Assembly: GCA_039818825.1 (NCBI GenBank)
Contig: JBCBTD010000011.1
Coordinates: 1 to 64,000, forward strand
Length of the DNA: 64,000 nt
DNA from: JBCBTD01 sp039818825
GTDB taxonomy: Bacteria > Pseudomonadota > Alphaproteobacteria > Geminicoccales > Geminicoccaceae
Reading direction: 5' to 3'
This document shows positions 8,902 to 18,600 of this stretch, in pieces (position 1 is the stretch's first letter; each line of letters starts with the position of its first letter). The notes under the pieces are model-generated. The model did no database searches. It was not told where the DNA came from and worked only from the letters and a program-made list of their open reading frames with translations. The position numbers and the translations under genes are program-made.

Positions 8902-9345
8902 ATGCCAACAGCTGAGCTGCCTTTCGCTGTCACTCTTGAGGTGCGCGACCGTTGCCTTTGCCTTCACGTCCAGCGGGCGGCACGGGCGCTCGGACGGCGG
9001 TTCGACGACGCCCTTCGCCCGTTTGGCCTCACCCACGGCCAGTTTTCGATGTTGATGGCGCTCAACCGGCCGGCACCGCCGCGGATCGTCGATCTCGCGC
9101 CGTTCCTCGCGATGGACCGCACGACGCTGACGGCCGCGCTGAAGCCTCTCGAGCGCAAAGGTTTCGTGAGTATCGTGCCGGATGGGCAGGACGCGCGCTC
9201 CAAGCGCCTCGTGCTGACGAGCGCTGGCCGCGACCGGCTGATCGAAGCCCTGCCGGCTTGGCGCGCGACCCACGACGTCGTCGACGCGCAGCTCGCCAGT
9301 CCCGATCCGGCTCAGCTCCGCGCGGACCTCCGCGCCCTCGCCTAG
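8902..9345 (+). CDS. MarR family transcriptional regulator
   Basis: Winged-helix regulator of 147 aa. The helix-turn-helix runs through LTHGQFSMLMALN, VDLAPFLAMDRTTLTAALKPLERKGFV, and the wing follows with IVPDGQDARSKRLVLTSAGR, which carries the conserved D-x-R-S-K-R of MarR wings. The ligand is unknown. The ATG at 8902 has no Shine-Dalgarno sequence and would lie very close to the transcription start, so the mRNA may be leaderless. It is divergent from the DUF1428 gene and likely autoregulated through the palindrome at 8881-8892. Confidence 0.88.
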   Translation: MPTAELPFAVTLEVRDRCLCLHVQRAARALGRRFDDALRPFGLTHGQFSMLMALNRPAPPRIVDLAPFLAMDRTTLTAALKPLERKGFVSIVPDGQDARSKRLVLTSAGRDRLIEALPAWRATHDVVDAQLASPDPAQLRADLRALA

Positions 9346-9727
9346 TGTTCTCGAGCAAAGGCTTCGAACGTTGGTGCGCTCATCGCTGTGCGACGGCAGC
9401 AGGTTGCAGGCTGCGCCGCCGAAGCAGACTCTCGGCTTGGTTCGGGTTTCGGCCTATTCCGTTGAAGAGCCCTCGAACGAATACTTGCGCCCAGATATCT
9501 TGAAAGCTCGGCCGGTGGCGGACACAAAATCTCGTGACACAATGGGTGCTTCCCGAGTCTTTCGACAGAATCGACCCAGAGCGCTCATCGAGGCAAGAGC
9601 TGGCGCAGCAGATTCCATAAAGATCGAGTGTGCCGCGGCGGCATGGAAACATACGCAAAAAGCTGAGGAAATCACGAAGACGCCAGTTATCAATCACATA
9701 TCCGGACAGCTTCGAAGGCGGGGGTAG
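9346..9727. other. spacer before the MFS gene, lower GC than its surroundings
   Basis: About 380 bases with short frames on both strands and no family signature. The right half is visibly richer in A and T than typical for the window, continuous with the composition of the MFS gene that follows. No promoter boxes stand out. Confidence 0.5.
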
Positions 9728-11128
9728 TTGCCGCAGATTCCAGAGAAAAGGCGAAAGTGGTGGATGCTGGCTGCCATGGCAATCTGCGGCGGGTTGATCA
9801 TGTTGGACGAGACGGTCGTCGGGGTCGCGTTGCCAACCCTGCGCCGCGAACTTGGCATGACACAACTGACGTCACACTGGGTGATAAGCATATACATGCT
9901 CGTCTTTGCTTGCTGTGCGGCTGCCGCAGGGAGGCTCGGTGATGTCGTCGGCTTTCGGACCCTGCTACTGGGTGGGGCTGCTTTGTTCGCAGTCGGCTCG
10001 CTGGGCTGCGGACTATCACACAGTGGGACGGTTCTGATCGTATCACGTGCGGTGCAGGGACTTGGTGCAGCCGCCATCTTCCCCGTCACCGTGGCCTTGA
10101 TCATGGTTTCGTTTCCGCAAGAACAGCGCGGCATGGCCATGGGCACTCTTGCTGCTGTCGGGACCACATTCCTTGCGGTGGGGCCACTGGTCGGCGGGTT
10201 CTTGAGCGAGGTCGTTTCGTGGCGCTGGATTTTCTGGGTCAACATTCCCGTCGTTGCGGCCGCCACTGCCATCGTCCTGGTGGCGTGGACCGAAGAGCCC
10301 CGCGAGCAGGCCAAACAGCCTCCCGATCTCATCGGTTTGGGCACATTGGTCGGCGGACTGACGCTGCTTGTCATAGCAATCATGCAAGGTTCCAATGTTG
10401 GTTGGACGAGCTGGAGCATTCTTGGAGCATTCGTTGGTGGACTTGCTTTTCTTGTCGTATTGACGTTTTATGAATATCATCACGATACGCCATTGATTGA
10501 TGTGGGGTTGTTTCGCAGCCCGTCGTTCATTGCCTGTAACTTTATCGTGTTCAGTGGTCAATTCGCCAAGATCACGATTGTCGTGTTCGTGGCGTTGTAC
10601 TTTCAGGAAGCGCTGGGGATGAAGCCGCTAACGGCAGGCGTTGCGCTTCTCCTCGCTGTTGCAGGCTTTCCGTTCCTTTCGATCTATGCAGGTAGGCTCG
10701 CTGATCGAACCGGGGCACGCACGCTCGTGCTCACCGGACAGGCGGTTGCAACATGCGGGATGTTCTGGATCGCATTCTCAGCCGGATTGGACGGCTTGTG
10801 GTACGTGGCACCGGGCTTGGTCATTTGGGGTCTTGGCATGCCTCTGGTGTATCCCCCCACGCTCCGCGCCCTGGCAAACTCGGTCCCGAAGGAGAAACAG
10901 GGGCAGGTCGGCGGCATCGGCGTGACGTTCCGGCTGCTCGGCGGCACGATAGGTGCGGCGCTCGGCAGTGCTGTTTTGCTCGCGAGCAGCAGTTTTCAGT
11001 CGGTCTTCCTGTGCACCGGACTATTGATGCTCAGCTGTTTGATACTTGGTTGGTTTGCCATTGCGGCAGACGAACGAACGAAAAAACCGACCGTACATCA
11101 CCGAGTTCGTTTGTGGGGACATTCCTAG
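9728..11128 (+). CDS. MFS transporter, DHA2 (drug:H+ antiporter) type
   Basis: Inner-membrane efflux transporter of 466 aa with about 13-14 hydrophobic segments. MLDETVVGVALPTLRREL is the motif of the DHA2/EmrB class in helix 1. GRLGDVVGFR is motif A in the loop after helix 2, and SRAVQGLGAAAIFPV and GPLVGGFLSEVVSWRWIF are motifs B and C. A second RLADRTGAR motif opens the second half. The substrate is unknown. The start is a TTG with GGGGG only a few bases upstream; the ATG at 9764 is an alternative. Its base composition is less GC-rich than its neighbours, which fits recent transfer. The MarR gene lies upstream on the same strand but about 380 bases away. Confidence 0.88.
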   Translation: MPQIPEKRRKWWMLAAMAICGGLIMLDETVVGVALPTLRRELGMTQLTSHWVISIYMLVFACCAAAAGRLGDVVGFRTLLLGGAALFAVGSLGCGLSHSGTVLIVSRAVQGLGAAAIFPVTVALIMVSFPQEQRGMAMGTLAAVGTTFLAVGPLVGGFLSEVVSWRWIFWVNIPVVAAATAIVLVAWTEEPREQAKQPPDLIGLGTLVGGLTLLVIAIMQGSNVGWTSWSILGAFVGGLAFLVVLTFYEYHHDTPLIDVGLFRSPSFIACNFIVFSGQFAKITIVVFVALYFQEALGMKPLTAGVALLLAVAGFPFLSIYAGRLADRTGARTLVLTGQAVATCGMFWIAFSAGLDGLWYVAPGLVIWGLGMPLVYPPTLRALANSVPKEKQGQVGGIGVTFRLLGGTIGAALGSAVLLASSSFQSVFLCTGLLMLSCLILGWFAIAADERTKKPTVHHRVRLWGHS

Positions 11129-11447
11129 GCAACCGAACAAGTGCTGAGCCGGTTGATCTGGGCTCGAGGCTTCGATGATCGCTTTCCGCCCCGGTCCGGC
11201 GGCTGCCCCAGTGCGCCGGGCTTCGGTTTTCGGGGCTGGACCCGATGCACGAGATCACGATCAGCGCGCTTGTTCCAGCGCCTGGACCCGCGGGTGGCGC
11301 GGTGCCTCCACCGAGGCCGTCGACGCTCCAGGCGCTCGGAAGTGCGCCGACCCTCCAGACGACGATCGTCTCTCCGGAGGCGCCGAGCGACCGACGGCCG
11401 CCGGACGTCGCGCTCGGCCGGCCACGGTTCGCGCGACGCGCCGGAAG
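11129..11447. other. spacer between convergent MFS and FtsH-like genes
   Basis: About 320 bases of GC-rich sequence. Open frames cross it in several directions but none carries a recognisable domain or a good ribosome site. No clear terminator hairpin with a T run is seen. Confidence 0.45.
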
Positions 11448-13262
11448 TCAGGCAGTGCCGGGGTTTGCCAGGGCCGGGAACTCTGCGGCTGTCAGGGTTT
11501 CCTTCGCCAGTAGCAGCCGGGCGCCGGCCTCGAGGTCGGTACGGCGCCCCTGGAGTACGTTCAGGGCGCCAGCGAACGCGGCGTTCACCCGTTCGCGCAA
11601 GGCGAGGTCGATCTCCCGCGCCGTCGCGTCACCGTAGTCCCGAGCGGCACCCGGAACCGGTCCGCTGTCGCCGAGAAACGAGGCTTTGGGCGGCGAGTAG
11701 ACCCGCTGGCCGAGGATGTCGTCCATGCCGAACCGCGTGATCATCTCGCGGCCGATCTCCGTGGCGCGCTGCAGATCGTCGGCTGCCCCGGTGGAGATCG
11801 TCCCGAAGACGAGCTGCTCGGCCGCCCGTCCGCCGAGCAGCACCTGCATCCGGTTTTCGAGGTCCGCTGTCGTCAGCAGGAACCGGTCCTCGGTCGGCCG
11901 CTGGATGGTGTAGCCCAGCGCGCCGACGCCGCGCGGGATGATCGAGATCTTGTGCACCGGATCGGAGCCGGGCAGCGAGGCGGCGACCAGGGCGTGGCCC
12001 AGCTCATGATAGGCGACCCGCTTGCGCTCCGCTTCGTTGAGGATGCGGCCCTTGCGCTCCAGGCCGGCGACGACCCGCTCGATCGCCTCGTTGAAGTCGC
12101 TCATCGCGACCTCGTTCGCGTCGCGCCGCGTGGCCAGGAGTGCGGCTTCGTTGATGAGATTTGCCAGATCGGCGCCGGTGAAGCCCGGCGTCAGCAGGGC
12201 AAGCTGGTCGAGGTCGACGTCGTCGGCGCGACTGATCTTGGTGATGTGAACCTCCAAGATCGCCTGCCGGCCGCTTCGGTCCGGCCGATCGACCAGCACC
12301 TGTCGGTCGAAGCGTCCAGCCCGGAGCAGGGCCGGGTCGAGCACCTCGGGGCGGTTGGTGGCACCGAGGAGGACCAGGCCCTCGCTCGGATCGAACCCGT
12401 CGAGCTCGGTCAGGAGCTGGTTGAGCGTCTGCTCCTTCTCGTCGTAGCCACCCGCCATGTTGTTGGCCCTGGAACGGCCCAAGGCGTCGAGCTCGTCGAT
12501 GAAGATGATACAGGGCTTGGCTTTGCGCGCCTGCTCGAACAGATCGCGCACCCGGGCGGCGCCGACGCCGACGAACATCTCGACGAACTCGGAGCCCGAG
12601 ATCGAGAAGAACGGCACCCCGGCCTCGCCGGCGACGGCGCGGGCCAAGAGCGTTTTTCCGGTGCCAGGCGGGCCGACCAGAAGAACGCCCTTCGGCACGC
12701 GCGCACCGAGGCGGCCGTAGCGCTTGGGGTCCTTCAGGAAGGCGACGATCTCGACCAGCTCGGTCTTCGCCTCCTCGACCCCGGCGACGTCGCCGAAGGT
12801 GACCTTGGTGTCGGTCTCGACGAACACCTTGGCCTTCGACTTGCCGAGCGCCATGGCGCCACCCATCCCTTGACGCGCCGCGAACCGACGCACGACCAGG
12901 GCCCAAAGCCCGAAGAACACGACGGCCGGGATCAACCAACCCAGGAGATTGGGCAGCCAGGTGTTCGGGATCGTGCCGTCGAAGGTGACGTCATGCTTGG
13001 CCAGCAGATCGGCGATCGCCGCATCGACCCGCACGGTGGTGAAGTACTGCCGGCCATCGTCGAGCGGCTTTTTCAGCTTGCCCTCGATGCGGTCGGCACC
13101 GACCTGCACCGAGTCCACCGCACCGTCGGTGACGAGCTTCTCGAAGCGGCTGTAGGGGATGGGCTCGATGGTCTTGTAGGCGGTCCACGCGCTCTGCGCG
13201 AGCATGACCAAGATGGCCGTCAGCAGGAGATAGCCGACGTTGATTTGCTGCTGCTTGTTCAT
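11448..13262 (-). CDS. FtsH-family ATP-dependent zinc metalloprotease (paralogue)
   Basis: Membrane-anchored AAA+ protease of 604 aa. Two transmembrane helices (about residues 9-28 and 103-124) flank a small periplasmic domain. Then come the AAA module with Walker A GPPGTGKT (197-204), Walker B CIIFIDELDA (251-260) and sensor ATNRPEVLDPALLRAGRFDR. The M41 peptidase has HELGH at 419-423 and the third zinc ligand in STGAADDL (near 495). Housekeeping FtsH usually has HEAGH, a longer acidic tail and neighbours tilS, folP or glmM; none applies here, so this is probably a second, specialised copy. All catalytic residues are present. Confidence 0.9.
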   Translation of the reverse strand: MNKQQQINVGYLLLTAILVMLAQSAWTAYKTIEPIPYSRFEKLVTDGAVDSVQVGADRIEGKLKKPLDDGRQYFTTVRVDAAIADLLAKHDVTFDGTIPNTWLPNLLGWLIPAVVFFGLWALVVRRFAARQGMGGAMALGKSKAKVFVETDTKVTFGDVAGVEEAKTELVEIVAFLKDPKRYGRLGARVPKGVLLVGPPGTGKTLLARAVAGEAGVPFFSISGSEFVEMFVGVGAARVRDLFEQARKAKPCIIFIDELDALGRSRANNMAGGYDEKEQTLNQLLTELDGFDPSEGLVLLGATNRPEVLDPALLRAGRFDRQVLVDRPDRSGRQAILEVHITKISRADDVDLDQLALLTPGFTGADLANLINEAALLATRRDANEVAMSDFNEAIERVVAGLERKGRILNEAERKRVAYHELGHALVAASLPGSDPVHKISIIPRGVGALGYTIQRPTEDRFLLTTADLENRMQVLLGGRAAEQLVFGTISTGAADDLQRATEIGREMITRFGMDDILGQRVYSPPKASFLGDSGPVPGAARDYGDATAREIDLALRERVNAAFAGALNVLQGRRTDLEAGARLLLAKETLTAAEFPALANPGTA

Positions 13263-13557
13263 CGGTACCGATCAGCCCTCGCAATGCCGGTCGCCCGCGG
13301 CGCCCCGGCACCGTGTTTGCCGCGTTGTCGTCGACGTCGCTAGACCTCGTCGTGGCGGCCCCCGTGTGGGGTCGGCGAGGGGGCAGTGCGGCACACCGCT
13401 CACGGGCGTGAAGAACGTTGCTACGTCGGATGCGACCCGCGTGCATCGTTCGGTGAGCGCCGCTCGGTTCCCGTCGCTCCTGGCTTCGTCGGTTCACGAT
13501 TCGCAACACAGGCGGTGGCGACCGGGGCGGTCAGGAGCATCGGCCGCGCAGCCCAGC

Positions 13558-14682
13558 CTAGATACCCCCATCCATGTACTGTTGTAAGTAACTGCGCGTT
13601 TTTTGGCCGGTGAGCGCTTCGAGCTCAGTTAGAGCTTGTTTGATCTCTTCATTCAACGGGTCGCGCAGCAAGGCGAAATCCATGTAGCGTTTGGCCACTG
13701 AAAAGTCGCCGGCATCACGCTCGGCTCTCGCCGCAGCGATCAGCTCGGCCAACGGCGCATAGAAGATCGGCTCCACGTCCTCGAGGCGACGTTGGCTCGG
13801 CTTCAGCACGCACTTGTAGCAAACGGCGGGGCAACCCTGGAGGCCGAGGCCGACGCGTCTGAACGTTTCCTGACTCCGCCGGTCGTACCAGATCTCGTAA
13901 AGCGTCCGTTCGGCAACGTTGCCCAGACTGTGCTCTGTGTTCTGATCGGCGCAACACAACGACACCTCGCCAAGGGCGTTGACCGTGAAATTGGCCGACG
14001 GGGCGAAGCAGGTCTCGGACCGCTCGTAGGCCATGCGGCTCCAGTCTTCGGCGCCGCCCGGAAACCGGGCGTTCTCGTACACGTGCATGCTGACGTTCGG
14101 CAGCGCGCCGTAGATGGCCTCGAAACGTTCGCGAATGGTGGCGTCGACCACTTGCTCCCTGTGATTCATCAGCCCGACCATGAACTGCACGTCGGGATAG
14201 GCGGCAGCGGCCGCGACGACGTTTTGGATCGCCTTTTCGACCTTGCCGCCACGGGTCCGCGCGTAGAGGTCCGGGTCGAGCGTGTCCAGGGAGTTGTAGA
14301 TGCCGCGGAGGCCAGCTTCGTAGAGCGTCGCCATGCGCTTCTCGGAGAGCAGCGTGCCGTTGGTGAGCAGCCATTTCGGCCACAGACCCGTAGCGTCGAG
14401 AACCTTCAGCAGGTCCTCGAGGTCACGCCGCAACAGAGGCTCGCCGACGCCGTGCAGGGACCAGATCTTCACGCCGAGGGCTCTTGCTTCGGCGACGATC
14501 TTGTCGAACAACTCTCCACCCAAGTCGTCATAGCCGCGCTTCAACGTCGGGTTGGCGCAGTAAGGGCATTTGAGATTGCACCGCGCCGACAGCTCGATGT
14601 TCAAGGGAGGAATGGAAGGAAAAAACGCGTCGGCCGGTGGTATCAGATCAACATCGGCCGCAGGACTGGCGAGTTCGGACAT
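13558..14682 (-). CDS. radical SAM protein with SPASM-like C-terminus
   Basis: Iron-sulfur enzyme of 374 aa that should cleave S-adenosylmethionine to start radical chemistry. The cluster motif CNLKCPYC gives Cys 35, 39 and 42 (CX3CX2C). Next come HGVGEPLLR and LTNGTLL, typical of the SAM-binding barrel. After residue 220 a cysteine-rich stretch (SETCFAPSANFTVNALGEVS, then CCADQ, GCPAVCYKC) resembles a SPASM auxiliary-cluster domain. The last 60 residues form a helical tail. SPASM enzymes often modify peptides, but no precursor peptide gene is seen nearby, so the substrate is unknown. ATG 14682 is preferred over GTG 14685; a GGAGA site lies close upstream. Confidence 0.85.
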   Translation of the reverse strand: MSELASPAADVDLIPPADAFFPSIPPLNIELSARCNLKCPYCANPTLKRGYDDLGGELFDKIVAEARALGVKIWSLHGVGEPLLRRDLEDLLKVLDATGLWPKWLLTNGTLLSEKRMATLYEAGLRGIYNSLDTLDPDLYARTRGGKVEKAIQNVVAAAAAYPDVQFMVGLMNHREQVVDATIRERFEAIYGALPNVSMHVYENARFPGGAEDWSRMAYERSETCFAPSANFTVNALGEVSLCCADQNTEHSLGNVAERTLYEIWYDRRSQETFRRVGLGLQGCPAVCYKCVLKPSQRRLEDVEPIFYAPLAELIAAARAERDAGDFSVAKRYMDFALLRDPLNEEIKQALTELEALTGQKTRSYLQQYMDGGI

Positions 14683-14858
14683 CACGCTCTCCGCACGAGC
14701 TCAAATCACGCGACGTTTGTAGGCCGAAGGCCGATGGTTGGGCCATCGTCGTTTCGCGCTTTGGCGGCATGCGACCAAGCCGAGCATCGAACGGGAGGAG
14801 TCGCCGCACCGCGCCTCGCCTGCTTGCTCCAGGCGGTCGCGCGGTCTAGTCGGCTCGG

Positions 14859-15344
14859 ATGGCCAGCCAGATCCTCATCCGCGATGCGCACGCCGACGAC
14901 AGCGCTGCCATCGCCCGCATGTGCCGCGCGCTCGCCGTCGTCACGGGGGTCGACGGCGGCGTACCGATGACGGCTGAGCGGGTAACCCGCGATTTGATCG
15001 AGGGTGCTCACCTTTCCCTTCTCTCCGGTGTGGTCGACGGCCGGGTCCGGGGCTACGCGCTCTACTCGGTCGCCTACGAAACCGCCTGGTCGGCGCGCGG
15101 GCTCTATCTGTCCGATCTGTTCGTCGCCGAGGACGCCCGCCGCTGTGGTCTGGCCCGCGCGTTCATGGCCGAACTCGTTCGCCGCGCCAAGGCGAGCGGT
15201 GGCAGCTTCGTCTGGTGGATGACGAAACCCGGGAACCGCCAAGCCGAGGCGTTCTATGCGAGCCTCGGGGCCCACGCCGAGCCACTGTCGGCCATGGTGA
15301 TCCACACCGAGGCGTTCGAGGCGCTGATCGGTGAGCGCAAGTGA
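14859..15344 (+). CDS. GNAT family N-acetyltransferase
   Basis: Acetyl-CoA-dependent acyltransferase of 161 aa. The N-terminal ILIRDAHADD and the LYLSDLFVAEDARRCGLARAFM segment (beta-4 and the acetyl-CoA loop, a variant of R-x-x-G-x-G/A) are characteristic, followed by NRQAEAFYASLGA for the last part of the fold. The acceptor substrate cannot be predicted. It is divergent from the radical SAM gene with about 175 bases between them and convergent with the large fusion gene downstream. Confidence 0.85.
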   Translation: MASQILIRDAHADDSAAIARMCRALAVVTGVDGGVPMTAERVTRDLIEGAHLSLLSGVVDGRVRGYALYSVAYETAWSARGLYLSDLFVAEDARRCGLARAFMAELVRRAKASGGSFVWWMTKPGNRQAEAFYASLGAHAEPLSAMVIHTEAFEALIGERK

Positions 15345-15620
15345 TGGCCCAACCAGCTCGTGTTTGGAAACACGTATCAGGCGGACCCGCCGCAGCGCCG
15401 AACGTTCGTGGACGGCCCACGCCGGTCCTGCGAGGTTGTCGGCCGTTCGTCTGCGACGGCCATTCCAGCCCGCAAAGCAGCAGTTGGACGCTGATGCTTG
15501 CGGGTGATTACGCCATTCTTCACCAGCTAGGCATAGGGCTACGTGGCGCGCCGACACCTGAAATGCTGCATCACCAGCGCCTTCGACGATCGTCGCGGGC
15601 ACGCGGGTTTGGGTCCAAAC

Positions 15621-18600
15621 TCAGCTGCATTCGAACGCGCTGCCTTCGAGCGGGCGGCAGCGGTTCGGCCAACCTCGCTCGCGCCAATAGTCGTCGACGT
15701 TGATCGCCTCGATGATCTCCTGGAATCGAGCCGACGCTCCAACCTGATCGATTTCGGCCCAAGGCACCAGATACAGTGGATAGTTGAACGTCGTATCTTT
15801 TGAATAGTATTCAAACGCGTCTATTATGAGTTTCGCTCCATCCAGAAAACTCAAGAACGAGTAACCCATCGCGCGATTATCCCTGTATTTATTAAATATT
15901 TCGGTTGGCGATGCGGTTCCTACGTCCTTGATCATCGATATTGCCGGATCCCGCCAGGAAGGGTCGCAATGATCGCAGTCTCGCAAGAGCGTCAGAAGCT
16001 TGTCTGACTGCTCTGTCTCGAGAAAGTACCCCATGGTACTGCGCAAGATGAATGGATCGAAAATCGCTTGCTTGGGAAAATCTTCGAGGAGTGCTTCGGC
16101 ATTCGCAATGCCAGGGTCTTTGCGCCAAGCGTAGAGCAAACGGGAGAACTCGTAGAGTGGATGGTGTGGATCGATGTGACCCGCTTGCGCGACCATGGCC
16201 AAGGCTCGCTCATCGTGCCCAACGATCGCGAGGAGTCTGGCGTAATCGAGAAGCACGAGGACGCTGTTGGGTTCCTGCTCGAGGGCGGCGCGGTATTCGT
16301 CCTCGGCTGCAACCCACTCACGCGCCCGGATGTGAACGTTGGCCATGGCGTGCTGCACGATGGCGAGCTTTGGATCGAGGGATTGAGCCTTCAGCGCCGC
16401 AGCAGCGGCTTGCCTGATGTAACCGACCGATCCTGTCGAATCACCACTTGTTCGCGGCGGCAACGAGCTGCCAAAGTCGTACGCGAGCGAAAGCGCTCCC
16501 CAGCCTGCCGCAAATTCAGGATCGATCTTCACGCTCTCCCGCAACAAGTCGATAGCCCTCAGTACCTCCGAACCACTTCCATCATCGCGACCACTGGCGA
16601 TACCAACGGCGCGCAAGAACAGTGAATACGCGTCAGGATCATGTGTCCTATTGGTCTCCAGCCGATCGGCGTCGACCCCCAAGGGGATCTTCATCGCTGT
16701 ACCGATCGAGTTTGCGATCTTCTCCTGGATGACGAAAAGATCTTCGATCTCATCGCTGAATGCATTGGACCAAACCAGAAAACCGTCGTCGGCCTCGATG
16801 AGCTGTGCCTCGACGCGGATGTCGTCAGCGATGCGCCGCACCGAGCCTTCGAGGATGTAGGCCACACCTAAATCTTGACCGATGATCCTCGGATCTTCCG
16901 CTCGATCCTTGTACTTGAACGTGGAGCTTTGTCCCGCGACGCGGAACTCTCCGGTCCGGTCGAGAGTGCCCATGATCTCGACGGTCAACCCGTCGCTGAA
17001 GCTGTCGTTCCCTTGATCTGTACTTAGGTTCTTGAAAGGCAGCACGGCGATCGATGGCGGCCCACTCGCCGTTGCGGGCGGGCGCCCGCCGCCAGCAAGA
17101 GTGTCGAACAGGCGCTGCCCGACGACGAAGACAAAAACCGCCACGATCCCCGCCGCGATGACGAAGTCGACCGTCCTGTTCGCGGGCGGAGTGTGGGGAC
17201 CGGCAGCTGGCGGTGGTTGGGATCTTCGCAAACCGCCGGAGTTCAGTTCGAAGGCCCATGCAACCATGCACGCGAAGGGAAATCCGATTGCGAGAAGGAC
17301 GACGACCAGCGTGTCGGTCCAACTCGGAAGTGAAAGCGCCGATTCGAGTGTCGCGGCGATCTGTACGCAAGCCCAGGCGACGACGAGATAGAGGCCGGCG
17401 ACTCTGATCACGTTGCGTCGGCTGAGTTCTCTCACGAAGCCGCCGAGACCGCCTCGACCGGTCGCGTTGCTGCCCTGAGGCGGCGAACGCTCAGAGCCAG
17501 GCTTCGAACTCCGGTGGGCCAGTTGAGGCGTGCCTTCATCGGCGACAACAGGCTCTGGTTCGCCATGAGCCGAACGGTGATCTTGTTCCAAGGAGAACGG
17601 TGGGCCGTGCTTCGGCCACTCAACTTGGTTGAGCTGCAAGTATTCCTTCAGATTGGCGGCGGCGTAGATGAAAGCCAATCGACGCAGTTCATCGGGAGCC
17701 TGCTTGTGCACGAAGTTCAGGCCCGCAGCAACTCGTGCTAGGAGAAACTGGCTTTCCATGTAGACGAGGCGCTCGGCTTCCCGCCGGTCGATCCACTCAC
17801 TCACTTCCTGGCGCCACGCTCTGACGAGGTCGATCAGGCCGATATCGTCACTGTGCAGATCGTGGGCGTTGCGGCGATCGTGGATGCCGCTCAGATGAGC
17901 AAGAATGACCTCCCAGTCCGCCGCACCCGCGTTCATGCGCGAATTGAGGAGGTGGGCCGCCTCGAAGTAGGCATGGTCGTAAAAGAGATACTGTCGGTCT
18001 TGATAGAACGCGAGGTCGATCAGCCAGTAGCTTTGTTCGGCCGAGCGTGGACCACCGACGAGGACGTTCATCCCGTGCAGGTCGCCGTGACACCGACCGG
18101 TGATCATCCGCAACCGCAGCTTTTCCGGAACCTCTTGCTCGTCCGACGCAAACGTCACGGGATTGGGATACCACTGGCCTTCGAAAGTGACGCTGGGCAC
18201 GTCCGGTGTGAGGGCACACCGTTCGGCGAGGAAACGATGGATCCGTCCGCCTTGTTGCGGATCGAGACGATAGCCGAGCCAGGACTTCAAGAGTTGTCGA
18301 GGCTCACCCATGCCTTTCTGACGTCGATAGTCGTCGTTCCACTCTTCGAGCAAAGCCCGTGACAGCTCACGCGCAGTCCCGATCTGTTGGTCGAACGTGC
18401 AATTGATCCAAGGCTTGGCGTACTGAAGACCCCGTCCGGCGATCGTCGACAGAACCGCAATTTGTTGCTTGTGATGGAGTGTATGGACAAGTCGAGGCAG
18501 GTGCTTCGCGGCAAAGGTGGGAGCGTCGGTCATTGCCCGATGATGTAGGCCCGCCTCGTGTGCTTCCTGCCCCGCCGAGTCAGGGGCAAAGTCGAGCTTG

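Noticed and set aside
12004..12939. Long minus-strand frame inside the FtsH-like gene
   Set aside because: A frame shift of the true gene; the FtsH motifs are only in the other frame.
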